Source: Bryobacteraceae bacterium
Lineage (GTDB): Bacteria; Acidobacteriota; Terriglobia; Bryobacterales; Bryobacteraceae
Assembly: GCA_019752335.1 (NCBI GenBank)
Contig: JAIEMJ010000030.1
Coordinates: 212,597 to 276,596, forward strand
Length of the DNA stretch: 64,000 nt
Direction of reading: 5' to 3'
Shown here one piece after another: positions 33,659-41,912 of the stretch. Numbering within the stretch: the stretch's first letter is position 1; every line of letters starts with the position of its first letter. The notes under the pieces are model-generated. The model searched no databases. It had not been told where the DNA came from and saw only the letters and a list, made by a program, of their open reading frames with translations. A program made the position numbers and the translations under genes.

Positions 33659-34289
33659 ATGTCCAAAGCCAAGCTTGACGGCGAATCCCGTGTTCGCGAC
33701 TTCTTCATTGCTAATGGCCTACATGTGGAGCGGTTTACGAAGGAAGACCGAATTGCGGGCGGGCCGGACGCCGGACTTCAAGGTTTTCGCTGGCGACGAA
33801 CTGGCGTTCTACTGCGAAGTAAAGACGGCGCAAGAGGACGAATGGCTGGACAAGCAGTTGGCGGTTGCTCCTCCGGGAACCCTTGCAGGCGGATTGCGCC
33901 AAGACCCTACGTACAACCGCCTCTGCAACTACATCAACAACGCCGTGGATCAACTGGACGCCGTAAACCCGGCGATGGAGCATCCCAACGTTCTTGCCAT
34001 CGTCAACGGCGATGACGGCGCGGGGTTCACAGACTTGATCCAGGTCTTGACTGGCAACGCCTACTGCGAGAGCGGCGAAGTGATCCCGATGTTTCGCGAA
34101 TACTCCGAGGGCCGCATTCCAAAAACGAAGCTGCGGGTTCATCTTTACTTGTGGTTCAACGAGTGGAAGGCCGGTGATCCGCAGAAGTTCTTTCCGGAGG
34201 TTCACGCCGCGCACCACGCAGCCCTATGCCAACACTTCAAGATGAACACGGGTCAATTGACGCGCCTGCCTGCGCCGCCAACTCGTTGA
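33659..34289 (+). pseudogene. Frameshifted PD-(D/E)XK nuclease-like gene
   Basis: The first 31 codons from ATG 33659 (MSKAKLDGESRVRDFFIANG, LHVERFTKEDR) read in one frame. The continuation RAGRTPDFKVFAGDELAFYC-EVKTAQEDEW and the rest to 34289 read one base later. Joined, they give about 210 residues with the nuclease motif PDF-x(n)-EVK. The switch falls within the G/C-rich stretch 33752-33775 and needs a one-base insertion or two-base deletion. It could be decay or a sequencing error; no classical slippery site is present. It stands between the element boundary and the TIR-like gene, 49 bp upstream of the latter, so a former two-gene defence pair is possible. Confidence 0.65.
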
Positions 34290-34338
34290 GGGCTTGAAAA
34301 AAACATGATGGTAGCAAAATGTACAATGGAGCCAGTGT

Positions 34339-35532
34339 ATGGCTACTAAGAAATCAGCAAAGCCAGAGACAAAGGTCACTGCTCCGAACAAAACCTCTCG
34401 GACACGCAAGGAACGGAAGTTTCCGGCGCTCACTTTTGAAGAGGCGTTGAAACTGGCCCAAGCCATCCAGGAGCACGCGTCAGGCCAGAGAGTCCGACGG
34501 TTAACCCTCTTCGAAAAACTGAATCAGTCCCCGGATAGCACCGATGCGCGAAGGCTGATTACTGCGTCTGGGCAGTACGGACTCACAACTGGCGGCTATC
34601 AGGCCGACTTCTTGCAGCTAACACCCGAGGGCACTGACGCGACTGGCGATGATGTTGCAGTTGCAGCAAAGCTTCAGGCTCGTTTCAACCTTGGCATAGC
34701 GAACCACGCACCTTTCAACTTCCTCTACACCAAGCTCAAAGGTGGCAAGATGCCTGCCAAGGAAGTCATGGCGGATCACCTCACCGAAGCTAACGTTGAG
34801 GACGACGAGAAGTTTGAATGCATTGATACGTTCATCCTGAACGCCAAGTTCTTGGGGTTGTTGCGCACAATAGCCGGAATAGAGCGCCTTGTCTCAATCG
34901 AACAAGTAATCGAAGAAGCTCCGAATAGTACCGCCCGCCGAGCCGAGGCACCATCGCCGGGAAGCAATCAGGCAGCCGGGTCTACTGGTGCAGTTACCAT
35001 TCCGCCTAGCGAAGTCGCTGATGGAGCCGATGACTTCTCGAAGATTTGTTTTTACATCACTCCCATCGGAGAGAACAATTCAGATGAACGCCAGCATGCT
35101 GACTTCATGATGGAATACATCATCAAGCCCGCCGTCAAGGAGTTTGGTTTGACCGTCATCAGAGCCGATCAAATGGGTAAACCGGGAATGATTGGGAAGC
35201 AGGTAATCGAACATATTCTGAAGGCGCGGCTGGTGGTGGCTGATCTCTCATTTCACAACCCGAACGTCTTCTATGAACTGTGCCTGCGTCACGCGACACG
35301 GCTGCCTACCGTTCAAGTCAAGCGAGAGATTGACCGCATTCCTTTTGACCTGAACCAGTACCGGACAATCTCTATTGAGACTCGGAATCCGTACACGTTG
35401 CTTCCAAAGATCCAAACTCACACAGCCGAGGTTGCTAACCAAGTTCGCCGGGCCTTGCAGGATTCAGAGTCGGGAGACAATCCAATCTCGCTCTACTACC
35501 CAAGCGCCAAATTGAATTGGGAAGACAAGTAG
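34339..35532 (+). CDS. TIR/deoxyribosyltransferase-like effector with N-terminal winged helix
   Basis: A 397-residue protein. Residues about 28-100 (KFPALTFEEALKLAQAIQEH, LFEKLNQSPDSTDARRLITA, YGLTTGGYQADFLQLTPEG) form a winged-helix module. A helical middle and a low-complexity linker lead to a C-terminal domain from about 235: KICFYITPIGENNSDERQHA, LTVIRADQMGKPGMIGKQVI, RLVVADLSFHNPNVFYELCL with candidate catalytic Glu313, and IPFDLNQYRTISIE. This pattern is common in TIR-like or nucleoside deoxyribosyltransferase-like proteins, many linked to NAD-depleting phage defence. NADase activity here is inference. The gene has lower GC than the core and sits beside a broken nuclease and an IS. Confidence 0.72.
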   Translation: MATKKSAKPETKVTAPNKTSRTRKERKFPALTFEEALKLAQAIQEHASGQRVRRLTLFEKLNQSPDSTDARRLITASGQYGLTTGGYQADFLQLTPEGTDATGDDVAVAAKLQARFNLGIANHAPFNFLYTKLKGGKMPAKEVMADHLTEANVEDDEKFECIDTFILNAKFLGLLRTIAGIERLVSIEQVIEEAPNSTARRAEAPSPGSNQAAGSTGAVTIPPSEVADGADDFSKICFYITPIGENNSDERQHADFMMEYIIKPAVKEFGLTVIRADQMGKPGMIGKQVIEHILKARLVVADLSFHNPNVFYELCLRHATRLPTVQVKREIDRIPFDLNQYRTISIETRNPYTLLPKIQTHTAEVANQVRRALQDSESGDNPISLYYPSAKLNWEDK

Positions 35533-35610
35533 TGTGGTGGACCCCGTTTTTTGGACAAAAGAGCCCCCCTTCCTTAGATGGTGGGCGGCATTGAAAATGA
35601 AGGAGAGTCA

Positions 35611-35901
35611 ATGCCTAAAGTACGCAAGAGTCACCCACCGAGTCTGAAGGCCAAGGTGGCCGTGGAGGCGATCAAGGGGCACAAGACGGCGGCCCAGATC
35701 GCGCAGTTGTTTTCGGTCCATCCGACCCAAGTCGGCGGGTGGAAGAAGCAGGCGCTGGCCGGCTTGCCCGACATCTTCGGCAATGGCCGCGAGCAATTGC
35801 GCGAGCAGTCGGATGCGGAGAAAGACGAGTTGTACAAGCAGATCGGCCAACTGAAAGTGGAGTTGGACTTTCTCAAAAAAAGAGCTGGTTTGCTCGGCTG
35901 A
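35611..35901 (+). CDS. IS3-family transposase OrfA
   Basis: A 96-residue protein from ATG 35611, preceded by AAGGAGAG. The helix-turn-helix is visible (KVAVEAIKGHKTAAQIAQLF then SVHPTQVGGWKKQAL), followed by a leucine-zipper-like helix (EKDELYKQIGQLKVELDFLK), the standard OrfA layout. An A7 run at 35875-35881 near the end is the place where IS3 elements frameshift into OrfB. Here the OrfB frame is +1 (or -2) relative to OrfA rather than the usual -1. Confidence 0.9.
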   Translation: MPKVRKSHPPSLKAKVAVEAIKGHKTAAQIAQLFSVHPTQVGGWKKQALAGLPDIFGNGREQLREQSDAEKDELYKQIGQLKVELDFLKKRAGLLG

Positions 35902-36283
35902 GGACCGACGCGCATGGATCGATCCCCAACATCCACAACTTACTGCCCAACAGCAGTGCGTACTACTCGGCGTAGCGCGCTCAACTTACTACTACCAACC
36001 GCAACCGGAGAGCGCCGAGAACTTGCAACTGCTCCGGGCGCTGGACGAGTTGTATCTAAAATGCCCTTTCTACGGCAGCCGCAAAATGGCCGTCGAGTTA
36101 GAGATCAATCGCAAGCGGGCCCAGCGACTCATGCGGATTCTGGGTGTCGAAGCGCACTATCCGAAACCGAATCTGAGCCGGCCGGCGCCAGGCCACCAGA
36201 TCTATCCTTATCTGCTGCGCGGCGTCACCATCGAACGGCCCAACCACGTTTGGAGCACCGATATTACGTATATTCCAATGCGG
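35876..36283 (+). pseudogene. IS3-family transposase OrfB, 5' part only
   Basis: From the A7 run one frame gives KELVCSAEDRRAWIDPQHPQ, LTAQQQCVLLGVARSTYYYQ, the HTH_21-like LDELYLKCPFYGSRKMAVEL, and the start of the integrase core ERPNHVWSTDITYIPMR with the first Asp of the DDE triad. The coding sequence then passes into G-rich repeat DNA, so the second Asp and the Glu are lost. The element cannot transpose by itself. Confidence 0.85.
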
Positions 36284-36366
36284 GGCGGGAACGGGGACGG
36301 GCGGGAACGGGGACGGTCTGCTATGGGACGGGCGGGAACGGGGGCGGGAACGGGGACGGTCTGCTA
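36283..36366 (+). repeat. G-rich tandem repeat replacing the IS3 right part
   Basis: Short units such as GGGACGGGCGGGAAC and GGGACGGTCTGCTAT are repeated two to four times in about 85 bp. The array begins exactly where OrfB breaks and runs into the 79-bp repeat A. Confidence 0.75.
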
Positions 36367-36436
36367 TGAGCCCACGTTGCCCGCAAAAGAGTTGACGGGC
36401 TACCCGCAACAAAGTTGAGAATTTGGCATGGCGACC
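36358..36436 (+). repeat. 79-bp dispersed repeat, copy A
   Basis: Starts GGTCTGCTATGAGCCCAC and ends TTTGGCATGGCGACC. It aligns without gaps to 38015-38093 with roughly a dozen differences by eye. The two copies bracket the DUF1877 and Phd/VapC genes. Confidence 0.75.
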
Positions 36437-36783
36437 TTGGCAAATGGGTCAAAAAACCATGAAGCCACCGCTTCTCAGTCGCGCGCAGGGTATTGGCGGG
36501 GTTGGCTTTGCGCTGTCGACTTTCCCTGGGACGGCATCCGTTCCGAATTTGGGCCTTCATGTGGACGGGATCGCAACGAGAGAGGGCTCTGAGCCGCGCT
36601 TTCGCTGCCGAGGTACAGTCAGATCGTAACCAAGCGGATGCGGGAGGGACGAGTCTTGTCAGCGTGGCCCCCTCCTTATACGAGCGCGTCCGAGAGCCAC
36701 AAGATCGCCACACTGCCGGGCACTTTGGCGCACCTATGCACCCCGTCCGGCGCCAGGAAAAGGCGCCGCGTTGATAGACTCAG
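36437..36783. other. Gene-free remnant DNA before DUF1877
   Basis: About 350 bp in which no frame has a credible start, length and codon pattern. It probably holds decayed insertion-sequence or repeat DNA and the DUF1877 promoter. I cannot identify its origin. Confidence 0.4.
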
Positions 36784-37281
36784 GTGGTGGCATGTCGAGG
36801 AGTACTGTTCGCGATTGAACCCGACGAGGCGACACGTTTGCTAGCTGCGGCATCGGATGACGAGGTCCTCGCGATTGTTCAGGACGAAATCGAGGAACGT
36901 TGGGATGAAGCGTGGCTCGTTCAACTGGATAAGGCCTGGGACGCGATTCATCGCTGCCTGTCAGATGGCACCATAAACCTGAACGGTGGAAGCCATTCGC
37001 GTCGCCTCGCAGTCCTTGGGGGCCGTCAATTACATGGTGGAGATGACTACATCGTTTCGCTTGTGACTCCCGAAGAGGCCAGGGAAGTTGCCGTAGACAT
37101 CGCGGCGATTGATGAAGCCTGGCTCCGCGGAAGGTACGATGCAATTGAGGTGGACGACTACGGACGCCCGAAGTCCGCGGAAGACTTTGACTATACATGG
37201 GATTACTTTCAATCATTGCCGCCGTTTTTCAAACGAGCCGCTGACGTTCGGCGCTACGTGATCTTTACGGTCGACCAATAG
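36784..37281 (+). CDS. DUF1877 (YfbM-like) family protein
   Basis: A 165-residue protein starting at GTG 36784 or the next GTG. The family layout is clear: CRGVLFAIEPDEATRLLAAA, LVQLDKAWDAIHRCLSDGTI, LAVLGGRQLHGGDDYIVSLV, then EDFDYTWDYFQSLPPFFKRA and the terminal RRYVIFTVDQ. The family is cytoplasmic and of unknown function. It lies 38 bp before the antitoxin gene, inside a stretch bracketed by the two 79-bp repeats, and may have moved with the toxin-antitoxin pair. Confidence 0.85.
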   Translation: MVACRGVLFAIEPDEATRLLAAASDDEVLAIVQDEIEERWDEAWLVQLDKAWDAIHRCLSDGTINLNGGSHSRRLAVLGGRQLHGGDDYIVSLVTPEEAREVAVDIAAIDEAWLRGRYDAIEVDDYGRPKSAEDFDYTWDYFQSLPPFFKRAADVRRYVIFTVDQ

Positions 37282-37319
37282 CGGTTGTGTTATCCTTGTG
37301 TACGCAACTGGAAGTAACT

Positions 37320-37589
37320 ATGCAGACCACCAAAGTCGGAATTCGGGAGTTTCGGGAGAACCTGGCTAACTACCTGGAATCGAAAACACCCGTGGCGATC
37401 ACTCGGCACGGGTCGACGATCGGCATCTACGTGCCCACCAAGCCCAAACCGAGCCAGGCTGATTTAGAAGCCCTGCGTGTAGCCGGTGAGCGGATGCAAG
37501 CGCTGATTGCGGCGGCGGGGACCTCGGAAGACGAAATCGTGGCCGACTTCCAGAAGACCCGGCGCGAGGGGCGTACGCGGAAGGGCTAG
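37320..37589 (+). CDS. Phd/YefM-type antitoxin
   Basis: An 89-residue protein from ATG 37320. The N-terminus MQTTKVGIREFRENLANYLE then TPVAITRHGSTIGIYVPTKP is the canonical Phd/YefM DNA-binding fold. The C-terminal helix (LIAAAGTSEDEIVADFQKTR) would wrap the toxin. The toxin gene starts 2 bp after its stop, so the pair is one operon, normally autorepressed by the complex. Confidence 0.9.
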   Translation: MQTTKVGIREFRENLANYLESKTPVAITRHGSTIGIYVPTKPKPSQADLEALRVAGERMQALIAAAGTSEDEIVADFQKTRREGRTRKG

Positions 37590-37591
37590 CG

Positions 37592-38026
37592 ATGTTGATG
37601 CTCGACGCGAATATTCTCATTCGCGCGGTGCTCGGTTCGCGTGTACCGGGCCTGTTGCGCAAGTACGCCGGGCAAGTCGAATTCATGGCTCCCGACGTAG
37701 CGTTCGAAGAGGCGCGCGAGCATCTGCCGGGAATCCTAGCGGCGAGGAAGATTCCGGCGGTTCCCGGCATGGAAACGCTCGATCTGGTGGCTCGGTTGGT
37801 CCAAACCGTTGAAGCGGAGACCTACGCTGTTTTCGAAGCTATCGCTCGCGAGCGCATCGACAAGCGCGACGAGGACGACTGGCCGGTTTTAGCTGCCGCC
37901 CTCGCTCTTGGCTGCCCGATCTGGACCGAAGACACGGATTTCTTCGGCTGCGGTGTCGCAACCTGGACGACAGATCGAGTGGAACTGTACCTGGGACGGA
38001 AGGGTCCGGATGTGGGTCTGCTGTGA
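37592..38026 (+). CDS. vapC: PIN-domain toxin (VapC-like)
   Basis: A 144-residue PIN ribonuclease. Acidic active-site residues are visible at Asp5 (MLMLDANILIRAVLGSRV), Glu around 38-42 (FEEAREHL), Asp in RDEDDWPVLAAAL and in WTEDTDFFGCG. VapC toxins cleave tRNA or rRNA when free of antitoxin. The last codons (GPDVGLL) overlap the 79-bp repeat B, so the natural C-terminus may have been replaced when the repeat arose. Confidence 0.9.
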   Translation: MLMLDANILIRAVLGSRVPGLLRKYAGQVEFMAPDVAFEEAREHLPGILAARKIPAVPGMETLDLVARLVQTVEAETYAVFEAIARERIDKRDEDDWPVLAAALALGCPIWTEDTDFFGCGVATWTTDRVELYLGRKGPDVGLL

Positions 38027-38093
38027 GCCCACATCGCCCACAAAAGAGCTAAAAGGCTACCCGCAACAAAGACGAGAATTTGGCATGACGACC
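38015..38093 (+). repeat. 79-bp dispersed repeat, copy B
   Basis: Starts GGTCTGCTGTGAGCCCAC and ends TTTGGCATGACGACC, aligning with copy A at 36358-36436. It overlaps the last 12 bp of the VapC coding sequence. Confidence 0.75.
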
Positions 38094-38126
38094 AGACGAG
38101 CTCTTATCAGCGCGGCCTGGGTCAGG

Positions 38127-39860
38127 CTAAAAGACGACTTGGACCGCGGCTGATTCGCCTAGGGCTACTTCGACTTGCCGGGTGGTTTCTCCTACGGTGA
38201 CTTTGATGCGGTGGGCGCCTTTGAAGGCGGGGGTGGAGAAGGTGCCGGCTTCGGAGGTTTCGCCTTTTTCGCGGGTCCACCATTCGTGGAAGACGAGGCG
38301 TTCGTAGGCGTCGAGGAGGGGACGGCGGGACCAGTCGCGGCGGAAGAGGCCGGCGCCTTGGGCGGATAGCCAGTGGGCGCCGTCCCAGAAGCCCCAGAGG
38401 AGAAAACTCTCCATGCGGGGGTGCGAAAAGGCGGCGGTGAGGTAGTCGGCTAAGTACTGGCCTTGGGCGTCTTCATCGCGGATTCCGCCGAGGACCACGT
38501 CGAATTCCGTTACTTCGAGGGGCAAGCCGAATTGCGCCAGGTCGTCCCAGGTTTCGAGGACGCGGGGAATGGGAGTGAGCGGGTTATTCATGTGGCCCTG
38601 GTCGCCCAGCATAGTGAGTGGCGCGCCGTGGTCGAGTAACTCCTGGATGACTTTCAAGATACTCAGCCGTTGCGCCTCATTGGCGCCGGCGCGGGTATTC
38701 GAAATGTTGTAGTCGTTATAGACGAGGCCTACGTCGGGGTCGACTTCGCGCGCCCATTGGAAGGACTTCCAGAATAAGTCGCGGCCGGCGTCCTGGAAGA
38801 CTTCGGTATTGGTGACAGCTTCATTGACGACGTCCCAGAGAACGACGCGGCCACGGGTCTTGGAGGTGGCGTCTTTCACCCGATTTTCCATGGCGTCGCG
38901 CAAGGCTTGGCCGCGCAGATTGCGTACGTTGGCGGGCAGGTAGCGGTAAGCGGGCCAGAGTAAATTGTGGCCGCGCACGGGAAACTGATTGGCGGCGCAC
39001 CAATCGAGCATGCGGGAGGCGATGGGGAAGCCGTTGCCGTTTTGGAAGTCCCACTTGAGGGCGTTTTCGAGCACGGCGTAGTTGAAGAGACGTTTGATTT
39101 CCGCGCGATAGCGTTCGCCGTCGGCGGAAGTGGCAAAGAGGGGGCCGTCGGCGATGGCCGTACCGAAGCGGAAGGCGTGCCGGGTTTGTTCCACCTCCAC
39201 CGTAGCGCCGGGGATGGGCTGGCCCTCGGCGTCGACCACGCTGACCTGGAGGGTGCCCATGCGGAATTGCCGGATGCGCTGCTGGGCGGCGGCGCGCCAA
39301 GTGTCGTCGACGGCTTGCCCGCCGTACGGATCGAAGCCAAGGCTGGGAGGCGGGGCGGTGGCGTTGCCCCAGTCTTCCAGGCGAATCCCGGCGACTTCGA
39401 CGGCGCCTACGCTGAGGCCGAGGCGAATGCGAAGGGCGGCCGTCCGGCTGGGCCAGGCGAGGGACTGGTAGGTAAAGGCGAACTCCTTCCAATCGTCGTT
39501 GAGCTTGACGACGGTATCGAGGGCCTTGGTGTTGGGCGCGGCGGCGAGCTCATGAATCAGGCCGATGAGGCTGCCGGTGCGGGAGCGGGCCCAGAAACGA
39601 AAACGAAGCCATTGGCCGGCAGCGGTGGCGGCGGGGACGGTGAGGCTCAACTGGGGGGTCCAGGGTTGGCCGGCGACAAGGGCAGTAGTGGTGGCGCGGA
39701 AGGCGGTGGTGAAACCGCCGGGGGCGCCTTCGGCCGGGATGGCGGCGAAGTTCTGGGGCTGAGAAGAGGTCCAGGTGGAGCCGAGGGTAGGGTCAGTTTG
39801 CGCGGCGGCGGAGGCGGCCAGGAGGAAGTACGAAACGAAGCGGCAAGTAATTGATTTCAT
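38127..39860 (-). CDS. GH10 endo-1,4-beta-xylanase, secreted
   Basis: A 577-residue exported enzyme with a signal peptide (FVSYFLLAASAAAQ). Residues about 25-165 form a beta-rich domain like a carbohydrate-binding module. A short linker and a small module (about 200-235) precede the GH10 barrel. Within the barrel are FNYAVLENALKWDFQNGNGF, FPVRGHNLLWP, the acid/base Glu347 in VVLWDVVNEAVTN and the nucleophile Glu452 in LPLEVTEFDVVLGG. It would hydrolyse internal xylan linkages outside the cell. It is transcribed alone, away from the 79-bp repeat, with about 460 gene-free bp upstream. Confidence 0.95.
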   Translation of the reverse strand: MKSITCRFVSYFLLAASAAAQTDPTLGSTWTSSQPQNFAAIPAEGAPGGFTTAFRATTTALVAGQPWTPQLSLTVPAATAAGQWLRFRFWARSRTGSLIGLIHELAAAPNTKALDTVVKLNDDWKEFAFTYQSLAWPSRTAALRIRLGLSVGAVEVAGIRLEDWGNATAPPPSLGFDPYGGQAVDDTWRAAAQQRIRQFRMGTLQVSVVDAEGQPIPGATVEVEQTRHAFRFGTAIADGPLFATSADGERYRAEIKRLFNYAVLENALKWDFQNGNGFPIASRMLDWCAANQFPVRGHNLLWPAYRYLPANVRNLRGQALRDAMENRVKDATSKTRGRVVLWDVVNEAVTNTEVFQDAGRDLFWKSFQWAREVDPDVGLVYNDYNISNTRAGANEAQRLSILKVIQELLDHGAPLTMLGDQGHMNNPLTPIPRVLETWDDLAQFGLPLEVTEFDVVLGGIRDEDAQGQYLADYLTAAFSHPRMESFLLWGFWDGAHWLSAQGAGLFRRDWSRRPLLDAYERLVFHEWWTREKGETSEAGTFSTPAFKGAHRIKVTVGETTRQVEVALGESAAVQVVF

Positions 39861-40319
39861 TTGCTCTTCCCTTCTCTCTTTTTCGCCTTGGTAGAACTAA
39901 GCCAGATCTCCGGGAGACGGCTGGTGACAATTTGAGGATAGCGCCTTGTCAAGCGGATTTGGCGGGTGAGGCGAGCAAACTGTTGGCGTGGTGGAGGTTG
40001 TGCGGGCAGGAATTTCGTGAACTGGTGATCGCCGGGGGCCGGCAACGGAGGATGAAACTAGGCGAGAGCGACCACCGCTGATTCTTTTGGGACCCACTCG
40101 CTTCCGCTCGGGGCTTGATGGCGCGGCAATCGGCGTGGTTTCTGACCCTCTTGACGCGCGCAGCGCGCCGGTGGCTACGTGCGTGGCTGGCGGGTTGTGC
40201 GACAGGCGACCACAAGCCTTATTCGGACTAACCCGCTTGATATGAACGACGTGACTGTGGAGTAGCTTCGAAGGAAAAATGATGTGACGGACCAGGGGGT
40301 CCGTGTTACACGGCCGAGC
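39861..40319. other. Gene-free interval between the GH10 and methyltransferase genes
   Basis: About 460 bp with no convincing gene. It contains the promoter of the leftward xylanase gene at its left side. Several short frames without start signals suggest decayed coding DNA, possibly an old insertion sequence. Nothing is identifiable. Confidence 0.4.
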
Positions 40320-41732
40320 TTAGGCGTGGAGGCGTTTTTCGCACCAGTAGAGGTGGCGGCGGCCTTCGAGTAGGGGTTGTTGGCGGCGGATGTGGAAGCG
40401 GCGGTGGAGTTCGGCTTCGAAGCCTTCGCGGGTATCGCCTTGATGCAGACTTTGGCGGCCACGGAGGAGGCTTTGGTAGTAGGGATCCTCGGGACTGACG
40501 TATTCGATGACCAGGGTGCGGCGGGTGAGGTCGGCGGCGAGGTCCAGAACCCAGGGGAGGGGGATACGTTCGGTAATGGTGAGGTGATGGAGGAGGGCGA
40601 GCATCAGGACGGCATCGAATTCGCCGCCGGCGCGATCGACGAAGGCGATTTGCTCGCCGTTGCGCCAGCCGGTGGAGGGCGTGGGCTGGGCAAGATTCAT
40701 GACGAGGGGGAGGACGTCGAGGCCGGCTTCGCGGGCGTGGCACCATATAGCGTTGGCGGACTCGGCATCGGGCTCCACAGCGACGACGCGGGCGCCCTGT
40801 TCGGCGGCGAGGAAGGCGTACTCGCCTTCATTGGCGCCAAGATCCAGAACGCGCCCCGCGCCGTGGAGGGCGGTGGCGACGAAGACGCGCTTGGCTTCCT
40901 GGGCCGGACGGTCATAGTGGCAGCAAGTTTGGTAGCTGCTCCAGTCGGTGTGGCGGCGGAGGGCGGCGGGGGAAGCTTCGAGCGTGAGGCGGAGGCGGCG
41001 GAAGAGGCGGCCGAGAACGAAACGCGCGGTGTCGGCGTCGCGGGCCAGGGCGGGCTGGTAGGTGGACGGCTTGGCGTCGTTGCGCAGCCACTCGGCGAGC
41101 GTGATCCAGGCGAAGGCCCGGGGCCGGAGACGGTTGCGCCAACCGAGACGCTCGTAGATTTCGGTGGTGGTCCAGCCTTCGCGACGGCCTTGGAAGGCTT
41201 GATGGGCGCTGGCGCCGGTCCACTCTTCGAGCCAGAGGGGATAGACAAATGTGGAGAAGAATTGGGAGAGGGGCCGCCAGAGGGGGTCGCGCGGTTCACG
41301 GGGCTCGACGGAGAGGGCGTCGACGAAGATGGGCTTGGCGCCACGGAAGAGGACGTTCCAGGGCGTGGCGTCCTTGAGTCCGTGGCCCTGGGCGAGCAGG
41401 TGCTCCGCCAGACGGAGGGTGAGCAGGCCGGCTTCGCGGAGCATCCCGCGGGTCCATTCGCTGGGGTAGGTGGGAAACCAGACTCTCTCGTGCTCCAGCA
41501 CGGCGCCGGAGGCTGGGAGGCCGGCAAGTTGCAAAATTGAATCGCGCTCGGAAGGGGCGACAAGGGCGGTGCGGACGAAGTCGCCACCGTCGACCATCTG
41601 GCGCCCGAGGGGCGAATTCAGCAGTTCGACGAGGCGGTTGGCGACGTCGGGTTTGGTGATGCGGAAGACCGGTTTAGCAGCCGGGCTCTTGATGACGAAG
41701 CCGTCGGGGTCGCGGAAGGAGAGTTGGGCCAT
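40320..41732 (-). CDS. Kinase-like domain fused to SAM methyltransferase
   Basis: A 470-residue cytoplasmic protein. The N-terminal 270 residues hold a kinase-like pattern with LAQGHGLKDATPWNVLFRGA and KPIFVDALSVEP, resembling the catalytic loop and the metal-binding Asp of small-molecule kinases. The C-terminal third is a class I methyltransferase: motif I GRVLDLGANEGEYAFLAAEQ, motif II RVVAVEPDAESA, and FDAVLMLALLHHLTI. Similar fusions are seen beside polysaccharide genes, where they cap or modify glycans. The substrate here is unknown. The 57-residue membrane protein is encoded 6 bp upstream and probably belongs to the same transcript. Confidence 0.75.
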   Translation of the reverse strand: MAQLSFRDPDGFVIKSPAAKPVFRITKPDVANRLVELLNSPLGRQMVDGGDFVRTALVAPSERDSILQLAGLPASGAVLEHERVWFPTYPSEWTRGMLREAGLLTLRLAEHLLAQGHGLKDATPWNVLFRGAKPIFVDALSVEPREPRDPLWRPLSQFFSTFVYPLWLEEWTGASAHQAFQGRREGWTTTEIYERLGWRNRLRPRAFAWITLAEWLRNDAKPSTYQPALARDADTARFVLGRLFRRLRLTLEASPAALRRHTDWSSYQTCCHYDRPAQEAKRVFVATALHGAGRVLDLGANEGEYAFLAAEQGARVVAVEPDAESANAIWCHAREAGLDVLPLVMNLAQPTPSTGWRNGEQIAFVDRAGGEFDAVLMLALLHHLTITERIPLPWVLDLAADLTRRTLVIEYVSPEDPYYQSLLRGRQSLHQGDTREGFEAELHRRFHIRRQQPLLEGRRHLYWCEKRLHA

Positions 41733-41738
41733 TCAGCC

Positions 41739-41912
41739 TTACTGGTCGCGCCGGAAGAGGCGGGCCAGGGCGCGGCGGGTGGAGAAGACGAGGCCGACGG
41801 AGACCGCGAGCAGAGACTGCCAGAGCAGCATGCCGGTACCGGGGTCAGTGTAGGCGGAGAGGACCGCAGGGAACCCGGCCAGGATCAACGCAAGCGTACA
41901 GACACGATTCAT
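41739..41912 (-). CDS. 57-residue membrane protein with DPGTG motif
   Basis: A short gene with ribosome site GGAGGAA 7 bp upstream of ATG 41912. It encodes a hydrophobic N-terminus (TLALILAGFPAVLSA), the motif YTDPGTGMLLWQSLLAVSVG in which a second helix begins, and a basic end (STRRALARLFRRDQ). Small proteins with a DPGTG/DPGSG start before a transmembrane helix are often found next to membrane-phosphatase or polysaccharide genes. Here it precedes the kinase-like/methyltransferase fusion by 6 bp. Role unknown. Confidence 0.75.
   Translation of the reverse strand: MNRVCTLALILAGFPAVLSAYTDPGTGMLLWQSLLAVSVGLVFSTRRALARLFRRDQ

Larger units (their letters stand above)
35533..36283 (+). mobile_element. 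Truncated IS3-family insertion sequence
   Basis: The left end begins at about 35533 with TGTGGTGGACCCCGTTTTTT, an IS3-type terminal repeat, one base after the TIR-like gene's stop. orfA is intact. orfB is broken off after the first catalytic Asp, at the point where a G-rich tandem repeat starts. The right terminal repeat was not found. Confidence 0.75.

Noticed and set aside
35870-35890. Programmed -1 frameshift joining IS3 orfA and orfB
   Set aside because: An A7 run exists, but OrfB continues in the +1 (or -2) frame, so the ordinary -1 event would not produce the fusion protein here.
40377-41540. Plus-strand 387-codon frame
   Set aside because: It is a Gly/Ala/Glu-rich shadow of the kinase-like/methyltransferase fusion, with no start signal.
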